Shown here one piece after another: positions 16,544-25,866 of a DNA stretch of 64,000 nt. The position numbers and the translations under genes are program-made. The stretch's first letter is position 1, and every line of letters starts with the position of its first letter. Source of the stretch: Mesorhizobium sp. AR02 (GTDB taxonomy: Bacteria; Pseudomonadota; Alphaproteobacteria; Rhizobiales; Rhizobiaceae); NCBI RefSeq assembly GCF_024746835.1, contig NZ_CP080531.1, forward strand, positions 5,476,001 through 5,540,000. Reading direction: 5' to 3'. The notes below the pieces were generated by a model. It made no database searches. It was not told the origin of the DNA and saw only the letters and a list, made by a program, of their open reading frames with translations.

Positions 16544-16875
16544 CCCGGCATGGTCTGATTCAGCCTCCAGCCACAGGCGCTCAACCTGCGGCGACGGACC
16601 CACGCGCGCCCATGGTGCTCAGCGAGGCCCGCAGGGCCCCGTCCGCCTGCGCGCAGAGGCTACAAGGCTGTGCGGAGGCTTCACTGAGCGGTCCGTCCGT
16701 GTCCACCGCGTCGCCTAACGGGGGCGGTCACGCCGTCGCCGACATCAGCCGCAAACTAAAATCCCCATAGCCATCAACTGTGGCCCGCGGGTTCCTGCAT
16801 GAGAGGCTTTCGTACGCCTCTCGGCACCCGAAACCCTTCAGCATATCGGCTGTTGCAGTCCTCTCCGTCGTCACC

Positions 16876-16996
16876 TCAAATCTCGATCTTGTCACTATGC
16901 GCCTGGAGGCCGCCGGCGTTGCCGCCGAACCAATCAGGATGGACCCATACACGGATCAACGGTTTACCTTTTTCTGCGACCCGGATGGATGGCCAT
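16876..16996 (+). pseudogene. Internal fragment of a VOC-family gene
   Basis: The stretch reads VTMRLEAAGVAAEPI then DPYTDQRFTFFCDPDG, nearly identical to the C-terminal third of the VOC protein at 12998-13381. Neither the start nor the end of that gene is present. A following short stretch (17011-17038, SGMYGRAI then stop) resembles the SVYGRQI segment of the DHFR-like protein but is too short to be sure. It begins about 70 bp beyond the IS91 right end. Nothing else recognisable lies between 16804 and 17236. Confidence 0.8.
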
Positions 16997-17236
16997 CGCC
17001 TTGGGCAATGAGAGCGGCATGTACGGACGCGCGATCTAACGGCGATCAGCTTCCTCGCTGCTGCTGGACCCGCATGTGCGAAGAGGGCCTCCTCGTCGAG
17101 GTCGGCTATGGTCTGTATAGCCCAGCTGCTCGCTGGGAAGTTTGGGCGATGCTACCGTCGACTCGCATCCTGCTGACAGAATCTGTCACTGCCCTGCTCT
17201 ATATCTGTTTCATCCACTCAACAAAGGAGAAACACT

Positions 17237-17593
17237 ATGAGCAATAACACCAGCCCCGCACTCCAGGTCGCTTTGGCCTATCACAACGCTTGGAAGAATC
17301 TCGACCATGCGACAGCCATGAAGGTTGTCGCTGACAACGTGGTCTCCGAAACGCCATTCGGTCCCGTTGAAGGGGGCGAGGCACTGCACAAAGGTGAATC
17401 TGAGTTCGCGCACATCCTCAAAGGAGCGACGATGATCTCCGCTTTCGGCGACGAGAACACGGCGCTCCTGATGTACTACACCCACACCATTCCCGTCCCC
17501 AGCGTCCTCTCCGCGAAGCACTTCAAGGTCGAGAACGGGAAAATCACCGAGATCAAGGCGCTCTTCGACAAGAGCCAGTTCCCGGCTCAGTAA
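17237..17593 (+). CDS. NTF2-like / SnoaL-like domain protein
   Basis: 118-residue protein with a cone-shaped NTF2-like fold signature: N-terminal helix VALAYHNAWKNLDHATAMKVV, then ETPFGPVEGGEAL, and C-terminal strands HFKVENGKITEIKALFD. Members include isomerases, hydratases and binding proteins, so no activity is assigned. AAAGGAG precedes the ATG. It is the first of three redox-type genes on this strand, and the closest regulator gene is the WYL protein at 19578. Confidence 0.85.
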   Translation: MSNNTSPALQVALAYHNAWKNLDHATAMKVVADNVVSETPFGPVEGGEALHKGESEFAHILKGATMISAFGDENTALLMYYTHTIPVPSVLSAKHFKVENGKITEIKALFDKSQFPAQ

Positions 17594-17728
17594 GCTATGG
17601 CGTCGAAGGTCGCGGAAGCGTGGCGGTAAGGAGCCGCGACCTTCGGCGCGAGTACGACGCCACGGTGTTCCTCGAAATAGATGAAGACGATTCAGCCGCA
17701 CTGAGGTGCGGCAAGGAGTATCCCCCAC

Positions 17729-18604
17729 ATGATTACCATCACTGCAGCAACGGGCCGCTACGGGCGGCTCGTTGTCGACGCTCTGTTGCGTCGTGGCGTT
17801 CCCGTCAATGAGATCGTGGCCGCTGTGCGCAGCCCGGAAAAAGTGACTGACCTCGCCGCCAAAGGCGTGCAGGTTCGCGAGGCGGACTATGATCGTCCCG
17901 AAACCCTGAAGGCAGCCTTCGCCGGCGCCGACAAGCTCCTGCTGATCCCGTCGGCCGACTTCGACGAGCGATATCCGCAGATGGCGCGCGCTGTCGAAGC
18001 CGCAATCGGGGCCGGCGTTGGCCTCGTCGCCTATGCGAGTTTCGTCAATACCGACACCAGCACGCTGCGGCTGGGCGAAGCGCACAAGCTGACCGAGGCC
18101 TTCATTCGCGACTCTGGGCTGCCTTACGTGATGCTGCGCAACGGGGCTTATATCGAGGTCTACGCCGGCGATCTGGGCGGTATGGACTATGCCCTGAGCA
18201 CCGGCGTGCTTATCGGCTCGGCGGGCACGGGGAAGATCTCCGGTGCGAGCCGTGACGATCTGGCCGAAGCGGCTGCCGTCGTACTGACAAGCGAGCATCA
18301 AGCCGGAAAAGTGTACGAGCTGGGCGGGACGGCATGGACGAAAGCCGATCTGGCTGCGGCAGTTTCACAACTCACGGGCAAGCCGCTCGTGTACCAGGAC
18401 TTGCCTGTTGAGGCTTACGTTCAGGCACTCACGGGAAGCGGCCTCCCGAAGTTTCTAGCGGAGATCATTGCTGACGCGGGCTTCGCTACGACGCGCGGCG
18501 ACTGGTACACTGACAGTACTGACTTGCCGCGTCTTCTGGGACGGCCGAGCACGCCGCTGATCGATGTCGTCGCCGCCACGCTCAAAAGGAACGGCCGGCT
18601 ATGA
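17729..18604 (+). CDS. NmrA-like NAD(P)-binding oxidoreductase
   Basis: 291-residue atypical SDR of the NmrA/QorB (quinone oxidoreductase 2) type. The dinucleotide loop TAATGRYGRLVVDALL is at the extreme N-terminus. VAAVRSPEKVTDLAAKGVQV and ADYDRPETLKAAFAGADKLL are family hallmarks, followed by VAYASFVNTD. These proteins reduce quinones or sense the NADP redox state. GGAG lies upstream of ATG 17729. Its stop overlaps the next start by 4 bp. Confidence 0.9.
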   Translation: MITITAATGRYGRLVVDALLRRGVPVNEIVAAVRSPEKVTDLAAKGVQVREADYDRPETLKAAFAGADKLLLIPSADFDERYPQMARAVEAAIGAGVGLVAYASFVNTDTSTLRLGEAHKLTEAFIRDSGLPYVMLRNGAYIEVYAGDLGGMDYALSTGVLIGSAGTGKISGASRDDLAEAAAVVLTSEHQAGKVYELGGTAWTKADLAAAVSQLTGKPLVYQDLPVEAYVQALTGSGLPKFLAEIIADAGFATTRGDWYTDSTDLPRLLGRPSTPLIDVVAATLKRNGRL

Positions 18605-19533
18605 AACGGATTCAGTATCATCAATATGGCGGCCCGGAGACTATGAAGCTCGAGGATTTCGAGCTTCGCGCGCCGGGCAAGGGCGAGGTTGCCGTGAAGG
18701 TCAATTTCGCCGCCGTCAATCCAATCGACTGGAAAGTACGCAACGGTCACTTGAAGATGGTGACCGGGAAGAAATTTCCCCGCGCCTTTGGCAGCGATTT
18801 TTCGGGTACGGTGATTTCGGTTGGTCCGGACATTACCCGCTTCCAGGTGGGTGACGCCGTGTTCGGGTCCGCCCAAATCAAGGATGGTGGCGCGCTCGGC
18901 GAGGCCGTGATCGCGCCAGAGACCTTTCTCGCCAGGAAGCCGGCCTCCGTCTCCTTCGAGGAAGCTGCGTGCCTCGGGACCCCCGGAATAACGGCGTGGA
19001 ATGGTCTGGTTGACAAGGCGCAGCTGCAGGCAGGCGCTCAGGTCTTCATCAACGGCTGCACCGGCGGGGTCGGCGAATCCGCCGTCCAGCTCGCGCGGAT
19101 GCTTGGGGCCAAGGTCTCGGGAAGCTGCGGTGCGCAGCAGATGCGACGTGCCCAGGAGATGGGGCTGTCCCGCATTTACGACTACCGAACGACCGATCTC
19201 TCGAAGATCAACGAGCGGTTCGACGTTGTGTATGACACCGCCGGAACCATGACGGTCGCGACAGGGCTCGGCCTGCTCCGCAAGGGTGGGGTGTATCTGG
19301 ACATCAATCCGACGCTGGGCAAGTTTATTCGCGCGATCTTCAACCGAAGGCTCAAGCCCATCGTCTGTACCGCAAGGGCGGACATACTGGACGGCCTTGC
19401 CCGCGCGGCAGCCGAGGGCGCGCTTCGGCTCCCGATCGCCGAGACCGTGCCGCTCAAGGATGCAATCGCGCTGGTCACCGCCTTGGAAAAGGGGCGCAAG
19501 CTGAACGGCAAAGCTATCGTGTCGATGCCTTGA
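18601..19533 (+). CDS. Zinc-independent quinone reductase-like MDR oxidoreductase
   Basis: 310-residue medium-chain dehydrogenase/reductase of the NADPH:quinone reductase group. It has VNFAAVNPIDWKVRNG, GSDFSGTV, GDAVFGS and the cofactor motif INGCTGGVGESAVQLARMLGA; the zinc-site cysteines of alcohol dehydrogenases are absent. It is translationally coupled to the NmrA-like gene (ATGA overlap), which suggests a two-enzyme detoxification or redox unit. Confidence 0.9.
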   Translation: MKRIQYHQYGGPETMKLEDFELRAPGKGEVAVKVNFAAVNPIDWKVRNGHLKMVTGKKFPRAFGSDFSGTVISVGPDITRFQVGDAVFGSAQIKDGGALGEAVIAPETFLARKPASVSFEEAACLGTPGITAWNGLVDKAQLQAGAQVFINGCTGGVGESAVQLARMLGAKVSGSCGAQQMRRAQEMGLSRIYDYRTTDLSKINERFDVVYDTAGTMTVATGLGLLRKGGVYLDINPTLGKFIRAIFNRRLKPIVCTARADILDGLARAAAEGALRLPIAETVPLKDAIALVTALEKGRKLNGKAIVSMP

Positions 19534-19577
19534 GCAAGCCCCTGCCAAAATTTGGCATTGGCATGTAGAATAGTCTG

Positions 19578-20294
19578 ATGTCCAAGAGCAATCGGCTTTT
19601 CGATCTGATGCAGATGTTGCGCCGGCACAATGGTCCTGTGCCGGGTAGCGAACTTGCGCGTGAGGCCGGCGTTTCCTTGAGAACCGTCTATCGCGATATC
19701 GCCACCCTGCAGGCGATGGGAGCAGATATCGAGGGAGAGCCAGGCTTCGGCTACGTGCTGAAGCCTGGCTTTCTGCTTCCGCCGCTCATGTTCTCTCAGG
19801 AAGAGCTTCACGCGCTGACGCTCGGTGCGCAGTGGGTCGGTCGCCAGACAGACGACGGCTTGGCCTTCGCCGCTCAGAACTTGATCGCAAAGATTGGTGC
19901 GGTGCTGCCAACAGAATTGCGGCACCTACTGACCGACAACGCTTTTCATATCGGCCGCAACAGGCCCAAGACACCGGCCGTAGATCTGGGGGTCGTCCGT
20001 CAGGCCATGCGCGAACAGTTTAAGCTTCAGATTGCCTATCGCGATCCAAAGGGCGATGAGACGTTGCGTGTCATCTGGCCGATCATGTTGGGCTTCATCG
20101 AGTCGAAGCGCTTCGTGGCCGGCTGGTGCGAGCTTCGGGAGGATTTTCGGACGTTCCGAGCGGATCGGATCGAGCGCGCTGAACTCCTTGAACAGCGCTA
20201 TCCGGGTCGGCGACGTGATCTCGCCAAGCGGTGGCGAGCGCAAGTCGCCGAGGAAGCCGCAAGATCGCCAAGCGTAGCTAAGCCGGTGGGCTAA
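19578..20294 (+). CDS. WYL-domain (YafY-type) transcriptional regulator
   Basis: 238 residues with an N-terminal DeoR-like winged HTH (GSELAREAGVSLRTVYRDIATL, residues 24-45) and a WYL domain: FKLQIAYRDPKGDE, RVIWPIMLGFIESKRFVAGWCEL, FRTFRADRIE. Such regulators bind small ligands or nucleic acids through the WYL module. It lies 44 bp after the quinone-reductase gene on the same strand, so it may be the operon's own regulator. Confidence 0.9.
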   Translation: MSKSNRLFDLMQMLRRHNGPVPGSELAREAGVSLRTVYRDIATLQAMGADIEGEPGFGYVLKPGFLLPPLMFSQEELHALTLGAQWVGRQTDDGLAFAAQNLIAKIGAVLPTELRHLLTDNAFHIGRNRPKTPAVDLGVVRQAMREQFKLQIAYRDPKGDETLRVIWPIMLGFIESKRFVAGWCELREDFRTFRADRIERAELLEQRYPGRRRDLAKRWRAQVAEEAARSPSVAKPVG

Positions 20295-20397
20295 CATGTG
20301 GCCTTTCGCAAGGAACGACGTTGGATCAAGGTGGAAAAAATCGCTCGCTGGCGCGCTGCATCGCAAAGCGTGTCGCGTCTGAACGGATTCAGGCAAC

Positions 20398-20468
20398 CCG
20401 CTTTAGGTCTTTGTTTTATGCATGTCGTTCTCCCAAAACCGAGTTCACTTTTGGGCGACATGCATTAG
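20398..20468. repeat. Palindromic intergenic repeat, copy 1
   Basis: A GCTTTAGGTCTTTGTTTT segment is followed by an inverted repeat with ATGCATGTCG (20418-20427) and CGACATGCAT (20456-20465) as outer arms and CCCAAAA/TTTTGGG as inner arms. The same unit occurs at 24595-24662. It lies in the 376-bp gap 20295-20670; the rest of that gap shows no convincing gene. Confidence 0.8.
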
Positions 20469-20670
20469 CGTAGAAAGGCGTCAGCTTTCGGGGACTGGCA
20501 AGGAGCCAGTCGGCGACTGGCATTGGGTCGTTTGCTGGATGTCGGCTTCAGCCAACTGTGTTTCGAAAGCGCACAGCCCCTCCGGCCCGATCGAGACGTC
20601 GAGAGCTTTGCAGCAAAGCGCCGCTTCCGGCGCTCATTGCTCGTTGCGATGAATGGAACGAACTAGAGGG

Positions 20671-21813
<1,143 letters not shown>

Positions 21814-21864
21814 TCACATGCTGGAAGCGGCGCCGCGACCGGAGGACGCCTCGTCAGAGCGACA

Positions 21865-22170
21865 TTATTGGATCGAGGCCGGCTGCGAAAAAACGAGGGG
21901 GCTGATCGCTGGCTCGTCACCATCGACAACGTCGTTTCCAGACAGCACCAACCCATTGCCCAAGGCGTCGAATTCGATTGCCGCGCCAAGCAGTTGGGCA
22001 GCCTGCAGCACCAGGTGTTCAATGTCCTCGAGGGCGACATTCTCGGCCAGATTCCTGATCCTGACCTGCTCGGCCGTCACCGTGATGTTGACGATGCCTG
22101 CCGTCTTGAATGCCCTCTGGACCGCTGAATTGACATCATCGCGCAGGCGCGTGGAGTAATCGTACCGCAT
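21865..22170 (-). CDS. Hypothetical protein, 101 aa
   Basis: Unrecognised soluble protein. It opens MRYDYSTRLRDDVNSAVQRA and has alternating hydrophobic residues (GIVNITVTAEQVRI, AIEFDALGNGLVLSGNDVV) suggestive of an alpha/beta sandwich. GGGAGG lies 6-7 nt before the ATG, strong support for translation. It is divergent from the small RHH gene across an AT-rich 273-bp spacer. Confidence 0.7.
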   Translation of the reverse strand: MRYDYSTRLRDDVNSAVQRAFKTAGIVNITVTAEQVRIRNLAENVALEDIEHLVLQAAQLLGAAIEFDALGNGLVLSGNDVVDGDEPAISPLVFSQPASIQ

Positions 22171-22443
22171 CGAAACCTCCCAAAGGGAACGGTTTTCTGT
22201 TCAGATTGAAGCATGCGCCCGGCGCGCCGGCCTGGCAAGCGAAACCTTAAAAAATATCCAAATAAAATCAGTTAGTTAGGATAGTTACAGGAATGTGTAT
22301 CAGGTGTTCGATGCGCATCATGAGTTTGATGTGTGGAGCGCTCACTGGCCGGTCTTGACGCGTAATGAGGTTACCATAATTATAAGCCGAATGAGCTAGA
22401 TACTAACTCACTGTATTTTTAGTCCTGAGCGAGGAGCGCGCAC

Positions 22444-22683
22444 ATGGCTGAACTGGAACGCCCGGAACGACTGCAGATCATGCTCACCACCGACGAATTG
22501 GCGGCGCTGGAAAACTGGCGCTTCGAAAAGCGCATGCCAAGCCGCTCGGCCGCGGTCAGGGAGCTGTTGCGGCGCGGCCTGGCCTCGGACGGGTTCCTGA
22601 TGGCCGAGCAGGGCGTCAAATCGCAGGAGTTCGGTGTGCTGCCTGACGGTGGAGGCAAGACGAACGATCGGCCTTCGGAGTGA
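22444..22683 (+). CDS. Ribbon-helix-helix (CopG/Arc-like) small protein
   Basis: 79 residues. RLQIMLTTDELAALENWRFEKRMPSRSAAVRELLRRGL fits a ribbon-helix-helix DNA-binding domain: one strand, two helices and the RSAAVREL helix start. GAGGAG precedes the ATG. It is followed 78 bp later by the HWE kinase gene. It could be an orphan antitoxin-like or regulatory protein; no toxin gene is adjacent. Confidence 0.75.
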   Translation: MAELERPERLQIMLTTDELAALENWRFEKRMPSRSAAVRELLRRGLASDGFLMAEQGVKSQEFGVLPDGGGKTNDRPSE

Positions 22684-22761
22684 AGCCGGCTTCGGCTGCG
22701 ACGCGCCGCCCGTGCGAATTGCGCGGGGGGAGATTGCCTTGATCCGCTTGCGCGCTACCTC

Positions 22762-23900
22762 ATGCAAATGAGCGACATCGTGGCGGCGACAGCTGACATC
22801 GCAACAAGCAACCCAAAACAGAGCGCGACCGCCGACGCACGCCTCGCGGCCATCGTCGATTCCTCCTTCGATGCCATCATCAGCAAGGACCTCAACAGCA
22901 TCATCACCAGCTGGAACCTGGCGGCCGAACGCATGTTCGGCTACAGCGCCGAGGAAGCGGTCGGCCAGTCGATCCTCATGCTCATCCCTGATCACCTCAA
23001 GAGCGAGGAGACCGAGATCATCGGAAGGGTTCGCGGGGGCCACAGCGTGGCGAGCTATGAGACGACACGAAAGCGCAAGGACGGCGCTTTCGTCGCCGTT
23101 TCGCTGACGGTCTCACCGATCAAGAACGCCGATGGCGAGATCGTCGGGGCCTCGAAATCGCCCGCGACATTTCCGCCGCCAAGGAGAGCGAGCGCCGGAT
23201 CAGGCTCTTGATGCGGGAGGTCAACCATCGCGTCAAGAACCAGTTCGCGGTCATCCTGTCGATGGTCAGGGAGACGAGCAAGCGCTCGAGCGATCCGCAG
23301 GAATTCGAGGAACTGATCCGTGCCCGCATCATGGCGCTGTCGCGTTCGCACGATCTGCTTGTCACCTCGGAGTGGGCCGGCGCCAGCCTGTTCGACTTGA
23401 TCCAGGAACATTTGAAGCCGTTCGGCCGCGAGGAGCAGATCCTGCTTTCCGGCCCGGTCCTGACGCTGCAGTCGAATGCGGTGCAGAATCTCGGCATGGC
23501 TTTCCACGAACTCGGCACCAACTCGTCCAAATATGGCGCGCTGGGCAGGGAAGGCGGCCGGGTCGAGATCACCTGGACAATCGGCTCGGCTGCTCAGGGG
23601 TTGGGTGCCCAGGGGTCGGGCGCCAAAAGTGCCGGTGCTTCGGGCGGGCGCGAGTTCCAGCTGCTCTGGACCGAGACATCCACGCCCCGTCCCGGCGAAA
23701 GGTGCGACGACGACGCGCGCAAAGGGTTCGGCACCGTCGTCCTGCAGCGTGTGGCGCCGCAGTCGCTGGGTGGCTCAGCCGAACTGGAGCGCTCGCCCGG
23801 ACATCTCAACTGGCGCCTCAGCGCGCCGCTGGCATCGATCATCGTGCCGCAAGCCGGCGTCGAATCCGATGCCGGTGCCGCGCTGGGCTTCGGCATCTGA
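22762..23900 (+). pseudogene. PAS-HWE histidine kinase gene with a frameshift
   Basis: The first part (22762 to about 23157) encodes a PAS domain (LAAIVDSSFDAIISKDLNSI then WNLAAERMFGYSAEEAVGQS). The second part continues in another frame with the phosphoacceptor region REVNHRVKNQFAVILSMV, AFHELGTNSSKYGAL and the WTET/GFGTVVL segments of an HWE kinase. The junction reads GCCTCGAAATCGCCCGC; one extra A in the run at 23155-23157 would restore a continuous 379-codon gene. Either the gene is broken in this strain or the base is a sequencing error. HWE kinases often feed the PhyR general stress response. Confidence 0.85.
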
Positions 23901-23947
23901 ATGCCCCCGTGGGGCGGCAGGCTTTTCCGCCGCCCCCGGCTTGCCAG

Positions 23948-24181
23948 TCACCGATGATGAGGAAGATGCCTTTCGGCATCGACTTCTCCAAGGGTGAAGC
24001 TCTGGAAGCCCGGCATGAGCTGCCATATGGCTGCAAGGCCTATGATCAGATAGGCCAGGCGGGCCAGCATGGCGCCCCCAAGGACCGTGCCGATTACGTC
24101 ATAGCCGATTACACCCATGGACAGCCAGTTGAGACCGCCAAGGATGATGAGGGCGAGCGTGACGAGGTTCATGATGCGCAT
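23948..24181 (-). CDS. DUF378 small membrane protein
   Basis: 77 residues with two transmembrane helices: LVTLALIILGGLNWLSMGVI and ARLAYLIIGLAAIWQL. The GGLNW and R..Y..IGLA..W features fit DUF378. AGGAGG stands 6 nt before the ATG. A perfect GGAAC-N16-CGTT promoter lies at 24249-24225, so it is a probable member of the general stress regulon. Function unknown. Confidence 0.88.
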   Translation of the reverse strand: MRIMNLVTLALIILGGLNWLSMGVIGYDVIGTVLGGAMLARLAYLIIGLAAIWQLMPGFQSFTLGEVDAERHLPHHR

Positions 24182-24224
24182 AAACGCCTCCTGATGTTGC
24201 CTGACAAAAAGACGCCTGCAAAAA

Positions 24225-24249
24225 AACGCTTGTCGTTTCAGGAGGTTCC
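24225..24249 (-). promoter_or_regulatory. Sigma-EcfG promoter of the DUF378 gene
   Basis: On the minus strand GGAAC, then 16 bp, then CGTT, exactly the alphaproteobacterial general-stress (EcfG) consensus, ending 44 nt before the start codon. Confidence 0.8.
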
Positions 24250-24300
24250 ATCGATCACGAGATTGTGAATGACGGCTGCAATCCGTGAATGCGGCTCGGC

Positions 24301-24546
24301 CTATTCGACCAATATGTGCGCCTCGCGCGCGGCCTCGATGAAAGCCTCCCTGGCGATATCGGGAGACACGTCGCCGCTTGTCGCCTGGCGGCAGCCGCGC
24401 AGCGCTGATTGATGTTTGAGGCTGCCGGCGTCGCGCCAATGTGTCGTGAGCAATTCGATGGCCTGCTGTGTATTGGACAGGTTGCGGGTGGCACCGGCAA
24501 CGCCGACCGAAACCACCACGGGCTTGGAGAACCACGCAGTTTGCAT
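24301..24546 (-). CDS. DUF982 domain protein
   Basis: 81 residues with the DUF982 pattern: ATRNLSNTQQAIELLTTHW, HQSALRGCRQATSG, then DIAREAFIEAAREAHILV at the C-terminus. GAGG is 6 nt before the ATG. DUF982 proteins are small, abundant in Rhizobiales and of unknown function; two more are at 26829 and 27103. The palindromic repeat at 24595-24662 lies just upstream, so its promoter may be inside or beyond that repeat. Confidence 0.85.
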   Translation of the reverse strand: MQTAWFSKPVVVSVGVAGATRNLSNTQQAIELLTTHWRDAGSLKHQSALRGCRQATSGDVSPDIAREAFIEAAREAHILVE

Positions 24547-24594
24547 TGGAACCTCGACAAGGTTGCTACGCTAAAGCGCGTCGCGTTGCGCCGC

Positions 24595-24662
24595 GCTTTA
24601 GGTCTTTGTTTTTATGCATGTCGTTCTCCCAAAACCGGGGCCACTTTTGGGCGACATGCATA
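24595..24662. repeat. Palindromic intergenic repeat, copy 2
   Basis: Same unit as 20398-20468: GCTTTAGGTCTTTGTTTTT, then ATGCATGTCG/CGACATGCAT outer arms and CCCAAAA/TTTTGGG inner arms. Just before it, CGCTAAAGCGCG..CGCGCTTTAG forms an additional palindrome. Confidence 0.8.
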
Positions 24663-24727
24663 AAACGCTTGTGGCGGCGGCAGGTTTCATCCCAGCCAAT
24701 CACTGTGTCGTGAGGCCGCCTGCTTCA

Positions 24728-24960
24728 GACGATGTTGGTCGTCACCTCGACGATGATCGCGGCACCGTCCAATGTGCCCGTCGGGGACATGCACGACGCG
24801 CGAGACCCGCATGTCCTGGGGACTTCCGTCGACCGACAGCGAACGCTTTCCCCAATGCGTGGCACTGTCTGGAAAATGGCGTCGGTGGCGTCCGGCCCGA
24901 CAAGTCCCGTGATCCCTGGGAGCGCCCGCCGTTGCCGTGAATGGGGTGAGGGCACCCAAG
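24728..24960 (-). pseudogene. Possible decayed coding region
   Basis: On the minus strand one frame gives ITGLVGPDATDAIFQTVP and, later, LDGAAIIVEVTTNIV plus a stop, while a second frame in between gives LSVDGSPQDMRVSRVVHVPDG. Two compensating frameshifts would join them into a plausible C-terminal domain. The family is not recognised. It lies in a 680-bp region without an intact gene. Nothing else was identified between it and the tRNA except the hairpin at 24978. Confidence 0.3.
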
Positions 24961-24977
24961 ACCTTGGTCCCCATCGG

Positions 24978-25014
24978 AAAAGCCCGCCACAGGAGCGACC
25001 TGCAGCGGGCTTTC
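24978..25014. terminator. Rho-independent terminator-like hairpin
   Basis: AAAGCCCGC and GCGGGCTTT pair across 17 nt, with T/A runs on either side, so it could act in both directions. Confidence 0.55.
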
Positions 25015-25228
25015 TAAGTGGCTACATCCCTAAGGAATCGACCGCTTGTGGCTGTACTCTGAACTACGTGACCGCCTTAGCCTATGGTGTGATCGCGGAA
25101 GCCGGGCGTTGGCGGCAACAGCCCAAACCCTGCGTTTCGACACCAGTCTCTACAGGCAAATTCGCAGCGGTTTGTTCGGCGGATATTCGACGGAAAGGAA
25201 GATTTAGAAGCTAACTGTCTGATTTTTC

Positions 25229-25302
25229 TGGTTCCCGCTCATGGGCTCGAACCACGATTCACGCCTTCAAAGGGCGCTGTCCTACCATTAGACGAAGCGG
25301 GA
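25229..25302 (-). tRNA. tRNA-Gln (anticodon TTG) with encoded CCA
   Basis: A full cloverleaf folds on the minus strand. The 7-bp acceptor is TCCCGCT/AGCGGGA, the D-arm GTCT/GGAC, the anticodon stem GCGCC/GGCGT with loop CTTTGAA (anticodon TTG), and the T-arm CGTGG/CCATG with loop TTCGAGC, followed by A73 and CCA. The U1-A72 pair is the known marker for bacterial transamidation of Gln-tRNA. The D-arm and anticodon arm otherwise resemble alphaproteobacterial tRNA-Glu more than the usual tRNA-Gln. Confidence 0.9.
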
Positions 25303-25336
25303 GCTGGGACGGTTATGGAGCCGGCACGGCGTGCCG

Positions 25337-25633
25337 TCAATTCGGGAAGTTTATTGCCGGGTCGTCGCAGCGGTAAACCGGGCAGTGCCCGTCGCGCGCC
25401 GGGATATAGGCCGACATCGGAATTTCGGGCCAGTCGCATTCATTGCCGAACTGCCTGACATAGCGGTCATAGGTGTTCGGGCCGGTGGTCAGCACCACGG
25501 CGCGATGGCTCTGGATCATGGCCTGGATCCCGGCGCAGCTCATGCTGCGGCTGTCGGGCCGCGCCTCGGCCAGCCCGGTCGCCGCAAGCACGGCGCCCAA
25601 GCTCATCGACAGGATAAGAAGGCGAGCAGACAT
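25337..25633 (-). CDS. Small secreted Cys-containing protein
   Basis: 98 residues with a signal peptide (MSARLLILSMSLGAVLAATG, likely cleavage after LAEA). The mature part has four cysteines (SMSCAGI, NECDWPEI, HCPVYRCDD), suggesting two disulfides in the periplasm. Function unknown. GGGAG precedes the ATG at 25633; a longer in-frame start at 25768 runs through a repeat and is unlikely. It lies directly beyond the tRNA-Gln gene. Confidence 0.8.
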   Translation of the reverse strand: MSARLLILSMSLGAVLAATGLAEARPDSRSMSCAGIQAMIQSHRAVVLTTGPNTYDRYVRQFGNECDWPEIPMSAYIPARDGHCPVYRCDDPAINFPN

Positions 25634-25663
25634 CACATGTTCTCCCTGTCTTGTTCTCTTTGT

Positions 25664-25737
25664 CTTGGCGCAATTCCCTAGGGAAAGCGCTACGCGCTTT
25701 TCCCGAGGAAACCGATTCACTTTTTCTGGAACTGCTC
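25664..25737. repeat. Palindromic repeat with CAATTCC-type ends
   Basis: CAATTCCCTAGGGAAAGCG, a GCGCTACGCGC core, and TTTTTCTGGAACTG at the far end make an imperfect palindrome. A shorter relative with exact GCAATTCC/GGAATTGC ends is at 37512-37552. Confidence 0.5.
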
Positions 25738-25866
25738 CCAGCAGGCGTGCGTCGTCCACAAAGCCCATTACCTCTCCGCTGGTTCCATGACAGGGCGTCG
25801 AATGCGCGTGGCGTGACGCAGCGCGGGCCGCCGCGCAACCAAATCACGCGTCGCGCATTGCTGGGC

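Larger units (their letters stand above)
14319..16803 (+). mobile_element. IS91-family insertion sequence with accessory tyrosine recombinase
   Basis: Two adjacent genes encode a tyrosine recombinase and an IS91-type HUH transposase. Candidate ends are near-perfect 17-bp inverted repeats: CTCATGCACGAACCCGC at 14319-14335 and, inverted, CTCATGCAGGAACCCGC at 16787-16803, giving about 2.5 kb. Left of it similarity to the aldo/keto reductase ends exactly; right of it lies a VOC gene fragment. A small hairpin CCCGC/GCGGG lies just inside the left end. IS91 elements move by rolling-circle replication and often pick up or truncate flanking DNA. Confidence 0.75.

Noticed and set aside
17011..17236. 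A further coding remnant before the NTF2-like gene
   Set aside because: Frames give no recognisable motif after the short SGMYGRAI segment; nothing can be supported.
24301..24546. Direct EcfG promoter for the third DUF982 gene
   Set aside because: The only GGAAC near it (24549) is on the wrong strand and has no CGTT partner.
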